Assembly: GCA_010094025.1 (NCBI GenBank) | Contig: ML991773.1 | Span: forward strand, 744,001-808,000 | Length of the DNA: 64,000 nt | Source: Viridothelium virens | Taxonomy: Eukaryota > Ascomycota > Dothideomycetes > Trypetheliales > Trypetheliaceae | Direction of reading: 5' to 3' | Shown: positions 1 to 11,077 of the stretch, piece by piece | How the letters are laid out: every line of letters begins with the position of its first letter | Position numbering within the stretch: the first letter of the stretch is position 1 | The notes under the pieces: generated by a model | What the model saw: only the letters and a program-made list of their open reading frames with translations | Told to the model about the DNA's origin: nothing | The model's database searches: none | Made by a program: the position numbers and the translations under genes

Positions 1-606
1 GAAGTCTAGGTGTGGCGTCTTTAACATGGGGATAGTGAGCTTTCGAATGTGTGCGCTTGCTTCCGGACCAATCTCCAGGAGGAATTTGTTGAATGCGTGG
101 TGAGCAGGGAGCCAATGATCCCTGTCCCACCGAGTATAGTATTCCGGGAATTGGAAACGATTTTCGCCATAGAGCACGGGCATCGCCTCTTTGTAGACTG
201 CGCGCGACACCCTTAGAAGGGCGACATTTGGCCGGACTCCCCTTTCGAAGTCGATAAACTGGGACACCAACCCGTCACCCCAGCAGCCCCTCTCAAACGG
301 GTGCTTCCAAATGAATTGAGGCCAGATGCTGACCACGCGAAGGACTGAATCCTCTTTGGAGCTTGACGTACGGAGAAGCCGTATCTCTACATCCTCGCAG
401 CCCGCACCATCGCGGCCACGAAATAGTACGAATCGGTAAATCATCAGACGCAGTTCCACCGGTAGCCGCATGATTGGAAATGACGTGGCCTTTTCGGTGA
501 TTGAGACTGACCGGAACATTTTGACCAGTGTATTAACCATGATTCGATCCGAAGGGATTCTGGCTCGACTCTTGCTTTTCAAAATGAACCCACGGTTATC
601 CGTCAT
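1..606 (-). CDS. 2EXR/F-box-like domain protein (partial, runs off left edge)
   Basis: An open frame on the minus strand runs from an ATG at 606 past the left edge of the window, giving about 200 visible residues. The next upstream in-frame codons lead to a TAG near 698, so 606 is the first ATG. Residues 48-57 read LPVELRLMIY, the opening motif of the very large fungal family of F-box-like/2EXR proteins. It is followed, as usual in that family, by a block containing ALLRVSRAVYKEAMPVLYGE. Members are common, lineage-specific and mostly of unknown function; some F-box relatives recruit substrates to SCF ubiquitin ligases, which is not shown here. The family assignment rests on motif recall. The 3' part and any introns beyond the edge cannot be seen. 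A start at the internal ATG at 471 is possible but would remove residues leading into the motif. Confidence 0.75.
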   Translation of the reverse strand, partial: MTDNRGFILKSKSRARIPSDRIMVNTLVKMFRSVSITEKATSFPIMRLPVELRLMIYRFVLFRGRDGAGCEDVEIRLLRTSSSKEDSVLRVVSIWPQFIWKHPFERGCWGDGLVSQFIDFERGVRPNVALLRVSRAVYKEAMPVLYGENRFQFPEYYTRWDRDHWLPAHHAFNKFLLEIGPEASAHIRKLTIPMLKTPHLDF

Positions 607-763
607 CTCAATCAGTCCAGTATTAACGAGCGTTCGTTGGTGTATTGCTGTTGAGGAGGTTACTTGGTGAAAATGTAGTGGAAGGAAGGATGCCTAAAGT
701 AGCACGTTTCTTCAAAAGGGTGAGGGCCACCTATGGCAGTGGGGAACATCACAAATGTGAGGA

Positions 764-1018
764 CTAACACAATAATTTTAGGTTTCCGAAAACTTGCTCA
801 ATTTCCTGCATAAGGTTCGGCTGTGTTGGCCCGGCGTGATCTCTGGAGAACGTCACTTGAGGCGACTTGACGCATCTGAATAGCTTTCGCATCTTTGCCA
901 TCAATCTTCTTATGAAACTAAGCTCGCCCGCATCCACGATGGTATTGATAGCTTCATAATGGCTTCTGGCAAAGGACAGCCCCGTCTCGCTGCGTTTCCC
1001 TGCAACGCGGTAATGCAA
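764..1018 (-). CDS. short hypothetical ORF, possibly a fragment
   Basis: An 84-codon open frame lies between the partial 2EXR-like gene and MSH3. Its second half is charged and helical in character (for example RLMAKMRKLFR, then QVTFSRDH). It could be a remnant of a second copy of the neighbouring 2EXR-like family, because such genes often occur in tandem and decay, but I cannot show homology. No introns, signal peptide or known motif are visible. It may equally be a chance ORF. Confidence 0.22.
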   Translation of the reverse strand: MHYRVAGKRSETGLSFARSHYEAINTIVDAGELSFIRRLMAKMRKLFRCVKSPQVTFSRDHAGPTQPNLMQEIEQVFGNLKLLC

Positions 1019-1223
1019 TCGCCAGGGAGCCGCGAGATTGCTAACTCTAGGTAGGTAGATGGTCTATGACCGACCCCAAGAATCCGTGGATTGAACCTTT
1101 ATACGCAAATGGGCCTTTGTTTGCGTGTAGTGTACCCTTGCTTCTCTGTGAAATTGGCTACGAGTACAAAGTCCTCTGTCCGCCTCTGAAAAAAGGATTT
1201 ACCGATAGATATGCCACCGAGAC

Positions 1224-4200
1224 CTAGATCTGCTCAATGCTATTTAGGAGCTGGTCCAAGTCAACACTAGCTGCTTCTTCAAATGACCGCGTCATGATCC
1301 GAGCGCTGCTGGGAGATTAGTACAGGCTTTTACGATCCACAAAATTTGACGACGACTTACAGATTGCTGAGCTTCTTCCTCCCAATATCAATCTCCATCT
1401 CCTTGCTCTTGACTGAAGCAACATCAAGCACTCCATTCGGAACGTGCGCTAATCGTGCAACGTTCAACCTGAACAGGTTAGCGGACCAGCCTCGTAACTC
1501 GTAGACAGGGAAGCTCACCCGTAAGACCTATGCGCAACTCCCTCACCTACTTCGTAGAGAAAGGTGACATCTTCTTGCCCATTGGTGCCCCTTTCTTCCT
1601 TGAAGCGCATGTGCACATTCTTTAGCTCCTCGTTGAAACTTCTGGCCTTTGCTGCTAGGCTCTGGTAATGGGTAATAAACAGCGTTAAACTTTTCAATTC
1701 CCTCACTATGTAGTCGAGGACCGCTTGAGCGATGGCCACACCATCGTGAGTAGATGTCCCTCTTCCCAGCTCGTCCAGAATGACGAGAGAGCGGGGGCTG
1801 GCTTGCTTGAGGATATCTGCAGTCTCATGTAGCTCCACCATGAACGTGGATTCACCAGCAAGCATATTGTCGAAAGCGCCCATTCGTGTAAAGACAGCAT
1901 CGAGCATGCCCAGCTTGGCGGATGCGGCAGGAACATAGGATCCAATTTGGCCCATAATGGCGATGAGCGCGACTTGGCGGACATAGCTCGACTTGCCTCC
2001 CATGTTCGGTCCCGTAATTAGTAGAGCCCGAGTCGCATCAGCCTTCAGCTCTATGTCGTTCGGAACGTATGCGTCAAGAAGCAACTGTTCTACCATCGGA
2101 TGTCGTCCTTCTGAGACAGAAATACACGTCTCGTCCGTAAATTCTGGTTTGACGTAGCCCGGCTGATTCGCAACTTCGGCAAGTGAGAGTAGACAATCAA
2201 GTACAGCAAGGGACTGAATACAATCGCGGAATGACTGATACTTGGAGCCAATCTCAGACAACAAATCGACGAACGCGGTATCGCATGCTGCTGCCAATGA
2301 CTCTTTGTGTTGATCCCGTTCCCGCATCAACGTGATAACCTCTGGTGTATGGAAGCGTGAGACCTTCTTGGTGCCGCTAATCTTGACCCATGACGCGGGG
2401 ACATTCTTGAGCTGAGTGTTGTCAACCTCAATGAGATACTCTATCTGTGCAACTCTCACGTATTCGACGCTCTTCTTTCTTAACTTTTCAGCGGCGACTC
2501 GGCGATGCTCATCGAGGTCATGCTCAACGCTAGCTATTCCGAGTTTATGCGCCGTGATCATCTCTGACTCGTGTTCTTCTCGAAAGAAGGCATACTTGTC
2601 GTCATCCTTCGCAGCCTGAGCATTGATCCTTTCCAAGTAATTGACCACATCCTCGAATACAGATGGCAGACTTGCGAAGGCATTGTTGATAATGTCGGAA
2701 GCGAAACCCGCATCGGATGCCGACTTGACATGCACGTATTCAGATGCTGTACGCTGTAGTGTCTGCAACATCGTAAGAAGTTCTGCACGTGTGCACTTCT
2801 TGTAGTAGATTCGGATAAGTGTCTTCTCAAGGTCGCCTTTGATCTTACCAAGAACGTGTCTGAGCTTGTCCACCGCTGCAGTACGTTCAGATCCTTTGAG
2901 CTCTTCAACGGCTGCGATGCGTTCTTCGAGTTTACTTTTATCGAGGAGAGGCCTACCGACCCATTTTCGAAGAAGGCGTTGGCCGAACCTCGTTTGTGTC
3001 CGGTCTAGTGTCCAAAATAAGCTGCCTTTCTCAGTATGGTCTGTCTGATTGTGATAGAGCTCCAGACTGGTCAAGGTATTGCCATTCAAAAGCATATGCG
3101 ATCGGGTACTGAAAGACTGAAAATACTTGGTCAAATCCAGGACATGTTCCAGACCATAGTCAGTCAGATGAGTTATCATAGCAGATAGACAGATCGTCAC
3201 ATGTTCGGATAGATTGTGGACCTTATCGAGAAAGGTGCTAGCCTTTCCGTCTTGCGATGAGCTATAAGTATACTGTTAGAATCTACACGTGTGCTTGGCT
3301 GAACTGAGACCTGGTAAACCTCTACTCACCTTTGTTCTGACGACTTCATCTTGTCTGCGTAAAAGCCCGAGACTTGGCTGTAGGCGGATGCAGCCATTGT
3401 TTTCGGTTTGTTAACCCTATCAAGCCGGACGCGGTCACCGAATACGTTTGCTTTTGTCCCTGAGAGATGTTTCACAAGTTTTTCCGTCGCTTTCGAGAGT
3501 TCACCGACCAGCAATATCTCACACGGAGCAATATGCAATAGCCTTGTCTCAATCTCACTCCGCATGAAGCCATCCTCGAAGTCGTCATAAATCACATCGC
3601 CAACAGACGGTTGAACGGCAACCAACCCTACATGGACTTTCTCGTCTGAGCCCCAGCCCTTTGCTTTGGACTCAGTTAGGCATAAGAGATAGCCCGTAGC
3701 TGGCGTCTTGCCGCTCGTCTTGACTGGTTGTTCTTCTAGACCTTCCACATCGTCAATATACGTGCCCTTCGTATAGAGATTGGTGACTTTTCTCGTGAAT
3801 GGTGTGTTACGGTTATCTCCAACTGCCTTCAAAGCCGCCGTCTCCGTTTGACGGACAACTCCAACTTTGTGTCCTGCGTTAACTAATCGTTTGACATGGA
3901 CATGCAGACGATGCACAGGAAAGCTGGCAGAAGCGAAGCGGTCGATGTGCGCTTCAGAAGGATCTGCAAAGAAGTCAGAAGGACAGGATAAAAGCAAAAG
4001 TCAAAAACTTACGCTCGTCGAACCGGAATTTACCTGGTATGCAGACAATGCCTAGTTCCTTTGCAGCAACCCTCGCGTCTTCTCCGAAGAATCTGAATTT
4101 GTAGCCAACTTCAACAACAAGTAGTGTGTCCATATATTTCCTCTTGAGATCCATGATTTGTTGTTCCATGGGTGTCAGCTTCTTGCCCCCCTTTTTGAGA

Positions 4201-4925
4201 GCTGGTCCTTTCTTGCCTCTAGTCATAGGCTTTGCCGCTGGTTCATTTCCTTCATTGTCCTCTTCTTCAGCATCTTCGTCGCCTTCTGCAGTCTCCTCGG
4301 TTATGAAATTATTACGACGTTTGATGTCTGCAATGCTGTCTGGCTTGCCGAGTTTCTTTACGAACTTCCGGTGTAACGACTCTTTGGTCCTTCTCGATTC
4401 TTCGTCGTCAGGCTCCGGTTCATTTTCATCCCTAGCTGGTGAGCTCGAAAACATGTATTTTGATGTTCGCTCGGATAGTTTAAGTTTCTGTCTGCCATTG
4501 AGTTCTGTGGCAGAAGCTTGCACAAGGGACATGCGATCTCTCCGCTCCAAGGCACCGTGTATGTCGTTTTCGTTGTCATCTTCAATTACTTCGTGTCTGT
4601 CTCTCATCTGCTTGTGGCGTTTCAGAGATAACTCTTCATCTCTCAAATTATTGCTCGCCTCCTCAGATGATCGCTTAAGCCTCCGAAGTCCTGGCTCGCG
4701 GGGCACATCTTCATCGTCGGAATGTACAAATAGAGCATTCCCCTGATGGTTCGCATTAAGCTGTGCTGAATCGGTAGCTTTGCTCGGTGTCGCAGTCTTT
4801 GAGTCTTGGTCCAGGCGTGTTTTTGGCGTTGCGGTCGCTTTGGGTGCAAAAAAGCTTGAAATTGACTGTTGCTTTTTCTGAGATGACTCCGACCGCTGCA
4901 GCACGGGACTTCGTGCGAAAGGCAT
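1224..4925 (-). CDS. MSH3: DNA mismatch repair protein MSH3
   Basis: MSH3 pairs with MSH2 in MutS-beta, which binds insertion/deletion loops in the nucleus. Five exons close in one frame: 4925-4013, 3963-3330, 3261-1519, 1468-1361 and 1308-1224, giving 1160 aa, usual for fungal MSH3. Introns are 49-68 bases. Residues 19-26 form a PIP box (QQSISSFF) for PCNA binding. An acidic, charged N-terminal region follows, and the MutS I domain starts near residue 250. The ATPase core near residue 930 has the Walker A motif [10 protein letters not shown], followed by [12 protein letters not shown]. The last two exons supply [10 protein letters not shown] and a tail ending SIEQI, typical of the family. 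The upstream side carries two ACGCG cores about 80-100 bases from the ATG, which suggests MBF-type G1/S control. No key residue is missing. Confidence 0.95.
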
Positions 4926-5320
4926 ATCAAGATCTCACATTTCGATTGGTGATAGAATTTGTGAGGGAATTTAGAATCCTAAGTCCGCTAGCTCATCCTC
5001 GGAGTCGCGTCCGTGGAAGACGCGACAGGGACCGACCATGACATGCACTCACGTGCCTGCTATCACTCCCCCCCTCCCTTTCTGGTAAGGTATCTGGACC
5101 TTACTTGGCACCTAATCATCTCGAAGCCTAGTGTGGTCTCTTGTGGTAGTTTAATGATTGGAACTCTCCCCTAGTGGGCAAGGACTGATTAAATTACAAT
5201 ACTCTCTGATAAAGTCCCATAATTCTTAGGGCAGTGGCCTATACGAAAGAACGCTTTACGACAGTGGACTCATGGCCTAAGGAAGACACCCAGAGCTCTC
5301 AGCACCAATCCAACGCTTGC
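4926..5320. other. MSH3 upstream region
   Basis: About 400 bases without a recognisable gene. It holds the promoter of MSH3, with two ACGCG cores at 5006-5010 and 5020-5024, and the 3' flank of the small Cys-rich gene next door. I see no repeat or RNA gene in it. Confidence 0.6.
5006..5024. promoter_or_regulatory. paired MBF-like ACGCG sites upstream of MSH3
   Basis: Two ACGCG cores lie at 5006-5010 (as CGCGT) and 5020-5024, in opposite orientations, 81-99 bases upstream of the MSH3 ATG. ACGCG is the core of the MluI cell-cycle box bound by the Swi6-containing MBF factor in fungi, which drives replication and repair genes at G1/S. That these sites work here is inference from motif and position. 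Confidence 0.45.
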
Positions 5321-5792
5321 TCAGTATCCGAGTAGGCGAGGTGCCCAATTACCCAAATGCATAGGCATCGCATGTTCACCTTCCATCATTACGTCCTGAG
5401 CCAGTCGAAGCATAGCCTCCACAAGCCAACCTAAACCCTGACAGTGTCTAGAGCCATTCACTTTGCTTAGTGCTCTCAAGAATTGTGCGATCCGGTATAT
5501 CTTTCTTGCGATAGCTGTGGGGCTGTGGTAGCCCTCCATGTAGGTGTTACCATGGAAGTATTGATGGATATCTGACGATTTGTCTGCGATCTCCCAATAG
5601 ATTGGATCACGCCTCTATGCCTGCTTGAGTGTCGCACTGTCTCGGATGCTTTGTAGAAACACTTACGTGGTGAGGATTCCATTTGAACCAGAGTTGGCAC
5701 CATTCACACCGTCCACCTCCGGGTCCGAAGAAATTGCCGGGCCAGTGGCGAAGCTCGTGGGGACAGTATCTGTTGGAGCAGGTTTTGAGCAT
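5321..5792 (-). CDS. small Cys-rich hypothetical protein
   Basis: I do not recognise this gene. Two exons, 5792-5667 and 5614-5321, are joined by a 52-base intron with a GTAAGT donor and a CATAG acceptor. Both lie in phase 0, and the join gives 139 aa. An in-frame TAA two codons upstream fixes the start at 5792. Exon 1 holds CSNRYC and, after a Gly-rich turn, CEWC, so four cysteines are spaced as in a small zinc-binding module. Exon 2 opens with RRDPIYWEIADKSSD and continues as an amphipathic, probably helical stretch. It lacks a signal peptide and membrane segments. The clean splice junction and Cys pairs argue for a real gene, but no homolog is recalled, and each exon alone is short enough to be chance. 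Confidence 0.5.
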
Positions 5793-6599
5793 TCCTTAGA
5801 GGCTCGGATACTAAAGATGGTATGATGCTTTAATGGCAGCGTACGAAAATGAAAAGTTCGTGTGTATCTTTGAAGAGCTCAAGTGCGAAAGTGGCTATTT
5901 ATGTAGGAACTAGAGTGAAGCAATCAAGAAAGGCGTCACTCGCCAGAGCCGTGAGGCAGCTACTGTCATTCCTATCATGTTCTCGCCGGGCAGCCTGTGG
6001 CCCTGAAATTTTGGTATAGCAAACATCAGGTTCTTGGGATGCTTCAGGATGCAAAGAGCGGTGTGGTATGACAGAGCAGAGGACTCCTACATGTCCCGGA
6101 GACGATATTAACTCCGGAGCCGCCGGTGTACAGTAGCACCTAAAGTCTGGGTTGAGCAAACGTCGGGTACTCTCAACGTAGCACCGTTGGGCAGTTTGGA
6201 GTGAAGCACATTGGTCAAGCTAAAGCCTGCGCCGTTCCGTGATGTTGACGACTGACAATAACGAGACTCCTGTGACTATTGAGAGCAAATGCACACAGAC
6301 ACAATGCTTGATTTGAACATGTGACTAATTGAAGTGATTACATGGCAGCTCGAATCCGCGCATTAGGTGGATTTGAAGTTTGAATCGGAACTTGGAAACT
6401 TGACCCGGCTTATGTAATAAACGAATCACTTTACGCGCTCGCGCACGCGTTCGCGCGTTGTTTTCTACGTGCGGTAACGCGACTGCCGAGCATCAAAGTA
6501 CTCCGTACCTTACCTACCTCCGGACCGCAGCTGCCAAAACCATAACCCGCTCCATCATTCTTGACCAACTCGCTACACTCGCCGTTGCCTACAAATATC
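5793..6599. other. intergenic region upstream of CDC6
   Basis: About 800 bases with no gene that I can support. The right end holds a CpG-rich block (6433-6481) with an ACGCGT box and serves as the CDC6 promoter. Short ORFs on both strands (for example 5899-6159 minus) show no family motif. Confidence 0.5.
6445..6450. promoter_or_regulatory. MluI cell-cycle box (ACGCGT) upstream of CDC6
   Basis: A perfect ACGCGT lies 150 bases upstream of the CDC6 ATG, inside a run rich in CGCG dinucleotides. In yeasts, cdc18/CDC6 is a classic target of the MBF/DSC1 factor through this box. The motif is seen; its function here is inferred from family knowledge. Confidence 0.55.
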
Positions 6600-8616
6600 A
6601 TGGCAGCTTCTATTCTCGGGAAACGAAGTCGAGGAGCCATTGCTCTTGAAGGTCAGTCGGAAATAGCAACCCTCTACACCAATTCAGAGTCTCATTTTCA
6701 CAGATGCATCACCTGCTCGCTGTACTCGAGCCAAGCGACGCGCCCCGATCATCATCCATAACGATGAGAACGAGAATCCCTTCACTAGGCCGACCTCGGG
6801 CAAGAATAATCATGGCCCTCATGATATCGATATTGATGAGCTTGCTGTAGACGTTGGTGCCATTTCTTCCATACCAGTTAAGCATGGCAAACCGGAGTGC
6901 AGAATAGCTGTATCACCAGACAAGATCAACTCTCATTTCAAAGCCAGCAAGCCAGCTCTGAAAGTATTTCGCGACGAGAAGCCTGAGGTATCCACGCCGC
7001 GGACCCCGCGTCACCGCGACGCGCTCTCGAAGAAAGCACCAGTAACGCCTCGTCATCGGGTCGGTCTTGTAGGAAAGCCGTTGACGCCGGGCACTCCACG
7101 TACGCCATCAACACCTTCCAACTTCGGTCTTACAGTCTACAATGAGGCACGCCTTCTTTTTTCTAGGAACTCCAATCCTGGGCCTCTTGTTGGACGAGAG
7201 GAGGAACGAGCTGAACTTGCAAAATTCATCAAAGATCATGTAGATGGACATCGGGGTGGCTGTCTTTATGTTTCAGGTCCTCCAGGGACAGGAAAGAGTG
7301 CATTGGTTGGCGAGGTGGGCACAGGTTACGAGGGATCTACCTCAATCAAGTACGCCTATGTCAATTGCATGAGCATCAAGACCGTGGCGGATCTGTATTC
7401 GCGGCTCATTGAGAGTTGTTGTGAGGGTACACATGTCAGTCAAGTCAAGGAAGTGGAAAGACTACGCAATACTTTCCTGCCGAAGTCGCGCAAGGGAAGC
7501 TCCTTCTTCGTGATCCTGGATGAGATCGATTACCTTCTGGGACTTGACGGAGACATGCTTTGTACCCTCTTCGAATGGTCCCTCGATCCTTCTTCCGCTT
7601 TGACCCTCATCGGAATTGCTAACGCGCTCGATTTGACGGATCGGTTCCTTCCTCGCCTCAAAGCGCGCAGCCTGAAGCCTCATCTGGTTCCCTTCCTTCC
7701 CTATAACGCCGAGCAAATTACTTCGGTCATTACGTCCAAACTCAGAGGGCTTCTCACACAAAACGATGAAGCTGACAAGAACTGTATCCCCTTCATTCAC
7801 CCTGCTGCAATTCAATTCTGCTCTAAGAAGGTTGCGGCTCAAACTGGCGACCTCCGAAAGGCATTCGACATCTGCCGACGAGCAATTGATCTCATCGAAG
7901 CCGAAACAAAGTCTAATGCTACAAAGGAAGCACTCCAAAGCAGCCCATCAAAAACGCCACTGGTCGAAAACATGAACTTGTCCTCTCCATCGACACCTCG
8001 CTCGCCGACCAAATCATCACCATTAAAGTCAAAGCCCGCCGCATCTACTCTCGGCCATCTCACGACCACAACAGCACCTCGCGTCACCATCGCACACATG
8101 GCGCGTGTGACATCCTCTGTCTTCGGCAACGGCTCAACCCAGCGTCTGCAATCCCTCAACCTTCAACAAAAAGCCGTCCTCTGCGCTCTCTCCGCCCTCG
8201 AGACCCAAGCCAAGCAAGCCTCAAACCCGAACGCCGGCACCATCTTCGCCCGTCTCGGTGAGCTCACTCCATCTAAGAAGGCTTCAGCCACAGCTCCGAC
8301 GCTAAAGAAACTGTACGAAACGTATAACAGCCTCTGCAAGCGGCAAAATTTGCTGCAAGCCCTCACAAATACAGAATTTAGAGATGTAGTAGCAAGTTTG
8401 GAGACGCTGGGTCTAGTTGATGCGGTTGACGGGAAGGCGGGATCGTTCGCACTACCGGCGACACCAAGTAAAAGAGGCCGAGGGGGTGCCAGCTTTGCGA
8501 AGGGCGTAGATGAGCGGAGACTGAGCAGCGTGGTGGGGACGAAGGAACTTGAGAAGGAGATTGAAGGGGCAGGAAGTCAGATTTTATATGATATCCTTGA
8601 CGGAGGGGTTGCGTAA
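6600..8616 (+). CDS. CDC6: origin licensing ATPase CDC6/Cdc18
   Basis: CDC6 binds the origin recognition complex and, with Cdt1, loads the MCM helicase in G1. Exon 1 (6600-6651) and exon 2 (6704-8616) flank a 52-base intron and give 654 aa. The N-terminal 150 residues are basic and rich in TP/SP sites (for example TPRTPRHR and TPGTPRTPSTP), as expected for CDK-controlled degradation or export. The AAA+ core follows: Walker A SGPPGTGKS near residues 208-216, Walker B VILDEID near 286-293, then a sensor/lid region. The C-terminal part (from about 560) fits the winged helix. The start is the only ATG that leads in frame through the small first exon. The neighbouring ACGCGT box supports G1/S expression. 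Nothing appears broken. Confidence 0.93.
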
Positions 8617-8793
8617 GCGAAGGGATGTCGGGCTCGATCTTGTATATATTTCGCGTGAATGAGGGAAGCAGGGAAAGATCGGAGTACCTGCCTGGCTTCT
8701 GTTATTGGATACAAAAACGAAGTCCGTCCCTTCGAATGTTACCATCACCAAATCATCTCTTTAGCAGCAAGGCCGCGCTGGCTGCCTGCTAGA

Positions 8794-10685
8794 CTATAGT
8801 TCCTTTGCAAATTCGGAACCCTTCTCCAAACTCGGCAAGTCATCCTCGACCGGGTCCATAACCTTCTGTAGTTCCTCCGCCACCTTCTCCACCTCCTTCC
8901 ACACCCTCAATAAATTCCTCCCTACCACCTTAGCGGCATCCTGGTCACTAACCCCCTGCCTCAGCATCTCCTGCACCAACTCCGGAAACTTACTCACATC
9001 CTCCAGCCCCTTCGGCGTGCTCTGAATCCCATCAAAGTCGCTCCCAATCCCCACATAATCATACCCAACCAACTCCCCAATATGCTGAATATGCCTCACC
9101 ACCTGCCCGATCGTCGCCTCCTCCTCCACCACCTCCGGCAACCCCGTCTCCGGCGTGTCCGGACCGGGCCGACACGCCACGAAATCCGGGCTAAAATTCA
9201 CCATGACGAGCGAGCGACGTGCCTTCACCAGACGCAGCACGTCGTCCGGGACGTTGCGCGGGTGCGGGCAGACGGCGTAGGCGGAGCTGTGGCTGAAGAT
9301 CGGGGGCGCGACGCTCGCATTCCACGAGTTGGCGGGGTCGTCGGGGTCCGGAGTCGGTGCGCCGCTGAGGACGTCGCGCATCGTGTCGGCGGAGACGTGC
9401 GAGAGGTCGACGAGCATGCCCAGCCGGTTCATCTCGTGGATGAGGGTGCGTCCCGCGGGGCTGAGGCCGTGCCATAGCGGCTGCTTGGCGGTGGGGCAGC
9501 CGCTGGTGGGGTCGGGCACGATGGCCGCGTCGGCGTAGCGGTTGTGGCAGTTCCAGGTCAGGGTGGCGTAGCGGACGCCGAGGGCGTGGTAGAGGCGGAG
9601 GGTGGAGAGGGAGTTGCCGATTTGATGGAGGCCTTCGATGGCGAGGGGAGAGATGAGGCGGCCGGAGGAGAAGGCGGCGAGGGCGGCGGTGTGGGAGGGA
9701 GTTGGGGTGAAGTAGCGGGGGTAAGCGGTGGACAGGCGGTGAAACAGGTCGATTTGTTCGAGGGTTTGGCGGACGTCTTTGTGGGTAGGCTGCAGTCAGT
9801 AGGGGGCCAGGGATTTAGGGGGAAAGGAGAATCAGTAGAAAGATGAAAAGGTTTTCTTCGAATGGACTCAGATGTACGAGAGAGGCAAGGGACTCTGATC
9901 TCTTAGAGAATACCTTACCGCGGAGGGGGGGGTTTTCAACTGGTAATAAATACAAAGTTACCTCAATTTTACTGTTATGACCGTATTGGCCTATGTTAAC
10001 TGAGGAACCCCCCGACCGCGATAAGGTAGATATCTAGATAAAAAGGTTCATATGGATGGACTCAGTTATACGGGGGAAGCAAGGGAACTTCGATCTTCTA
10101 AAACGTAATGTGTCACTTTGAATGTTGACCGGGCTCAGAAAATGACATATGAAACGAAGGACTCACAAGGCTCATATGCCTCATCCGAAAAATTCCAGGC
10201 ATCTGATGGACATGGAACATATGCGCTCCAGAATGCGCCTCCCATTCTGCCTTTGTCGATCCGTGGCAAGTCGACATGATAGTCCAGACCGCCATGCTCA
10301 AACTTTCTCTTAAAGTCCTTACTGTAGATGTGATTGCCTTTAAGATATCTCAAGAGAATCAATAGATCGTCGTGACCATCTTGAAGGAGATCAGTCATCA
10401 AGCCTATCAAGATTTCCTGTGAGTGAAACTACCTATGAGAGGGTTGTGATTCAATATCCTATTGGCTCTTTGCTCGATTGTCAGGAATGATGTTGGAATC
10501 ACAGTGATGGCTTGGAGGAGATAATATGAACTTATGATGACAAGTACAAGGAATGTGAACATCCAGATTAACGAGCGTGGAAAATTAGTGGGACGCCTTT
10601 CAATCAATGTCTTGCCTGTGTCATCATGTTCATCTTCTGTATTAAGAGTTCCGTATAGCCGGATGTCCTTCTCATCCATAGTCAC
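8794..10685 (-). CDS. membrane dipeptidase (peptidase family M19)
   Basis: A zinc dipeptidase of the renal dipeptidase type that splits dipeptides. Exons 10685-10433, 10379-10167 and 9776-8794 close in frame to 482 aa. Residues 38-60 form one hydrophobic segment near the N terminus, so the protein is likely a type II membrane protein with its catalytic domain in the lumen or outside. The metal ligands of family M19 are all present: H87 and D89 in DGHDD, E203 in AIEG, H282 in DLSHVS, H318 in FSHSS and D402 in GIGSDFDG. Intron 1 is 53 bases. Intron 2 is 390 bases because it contains a foldback element (9913-10026) flanked by two diverged direct repeats. I placed the exon 3 acceptor at 9777 (CAAAG) because the nearer TGCAG breaks the frame. 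A second element copy lies about 210 bases upstream of the ATG. Confidence 0.88.
9845..10105. repeat. diverged direct repeats flanking the intronic foldback element
   Basis: About 65 bases at 9845-9910 resemble about 65 bases at 10040-10105 in the same orientation. Shared blocks include AAAAGG, ATGGACTCAG, GCAAGGGA and GATCT, with gaps and mismatches between them. The foldback element at 9913-10026 sits between the two copies, all inside intron 2 of the dipeptidase gene. The repeat is seen directly. Its origin as a tandem duplication of intron sequence before or after the insertion is inference. Confidence 0.6.
9913..10026. mobile_element. foldback MITE copy 1 (internally deleted)
   Basis: A 114-base member of the element family described at 10896-11077. 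It begins CCTTACCGCGG, ends CGCGATAAGG, and is bracketed by TA on both sides. The left arm is nearly full length, but most of the right arm is missing: the sequence jumps from the centre (GCCTATGTTAA) to the last part of the right end (GAGGAACCCCCC). It lies in an intron of the dipeptidase gene, so it is transcribed with that gene and removed by splicing. Confidence 0.85.
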
Positions 10686-10895
10686 GGTGCAATATTTGTT
10701 TGTTTAGTTTTTAAGGTAAGCTTCAAGAAGGAAGTTGAGGAACAAGCAGGGGTTCACCATTACTAGGCACGAGTGCAGGCGCGGCAAGTAAGACTGTTGA
10801 TGAGTTTGGAGGTTTGCGGCGCTGTTTCAAGCGGCGCTTTTCCCAAGACGTGACGTCATGTAGCCACAGCACAGACTCACCTACCTTAGTAGGTA

Positions 10896-11077
10896 CCTTA
10901 CGGCGGCTGGGGGGTTTCCTCAACAGGTAATCAATACAATGTTACCTCAGTTCAACTGTTCAGACCTTGTTGGTCCATGTTAACACCGCCTTAACATGGG
11001 CCAACATGGTCATAACAGTGAATTCGAAATAACATTGTATTGATTACCTGTTGAGGAACCCTCCCGCCGCCGTAAGG
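10896..11077. mobile_element. foldback MITE copy 2 (full length)
   Basis: A 182-base non-coding element flanked by a TA duplication (10894-10895 and 11078-11079). Its two halves are inverted copies of each other for nearly the whole length, starting CCTTACGGCGGCTGGGGGG and including GTAATCAATACAATGTTA. The centre has its own palindrome (CCATGTTAA..TTAACATGG), so the element can fold into one long hairpin. The TA target duplication and lack of coding capacity fit a non-autonomous DNA transposon of Tc1/mariner-type insertion preference. It lies about 210 bases upstream of the dipeptidase ATG, within its promoter. Confidence 0.9.
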
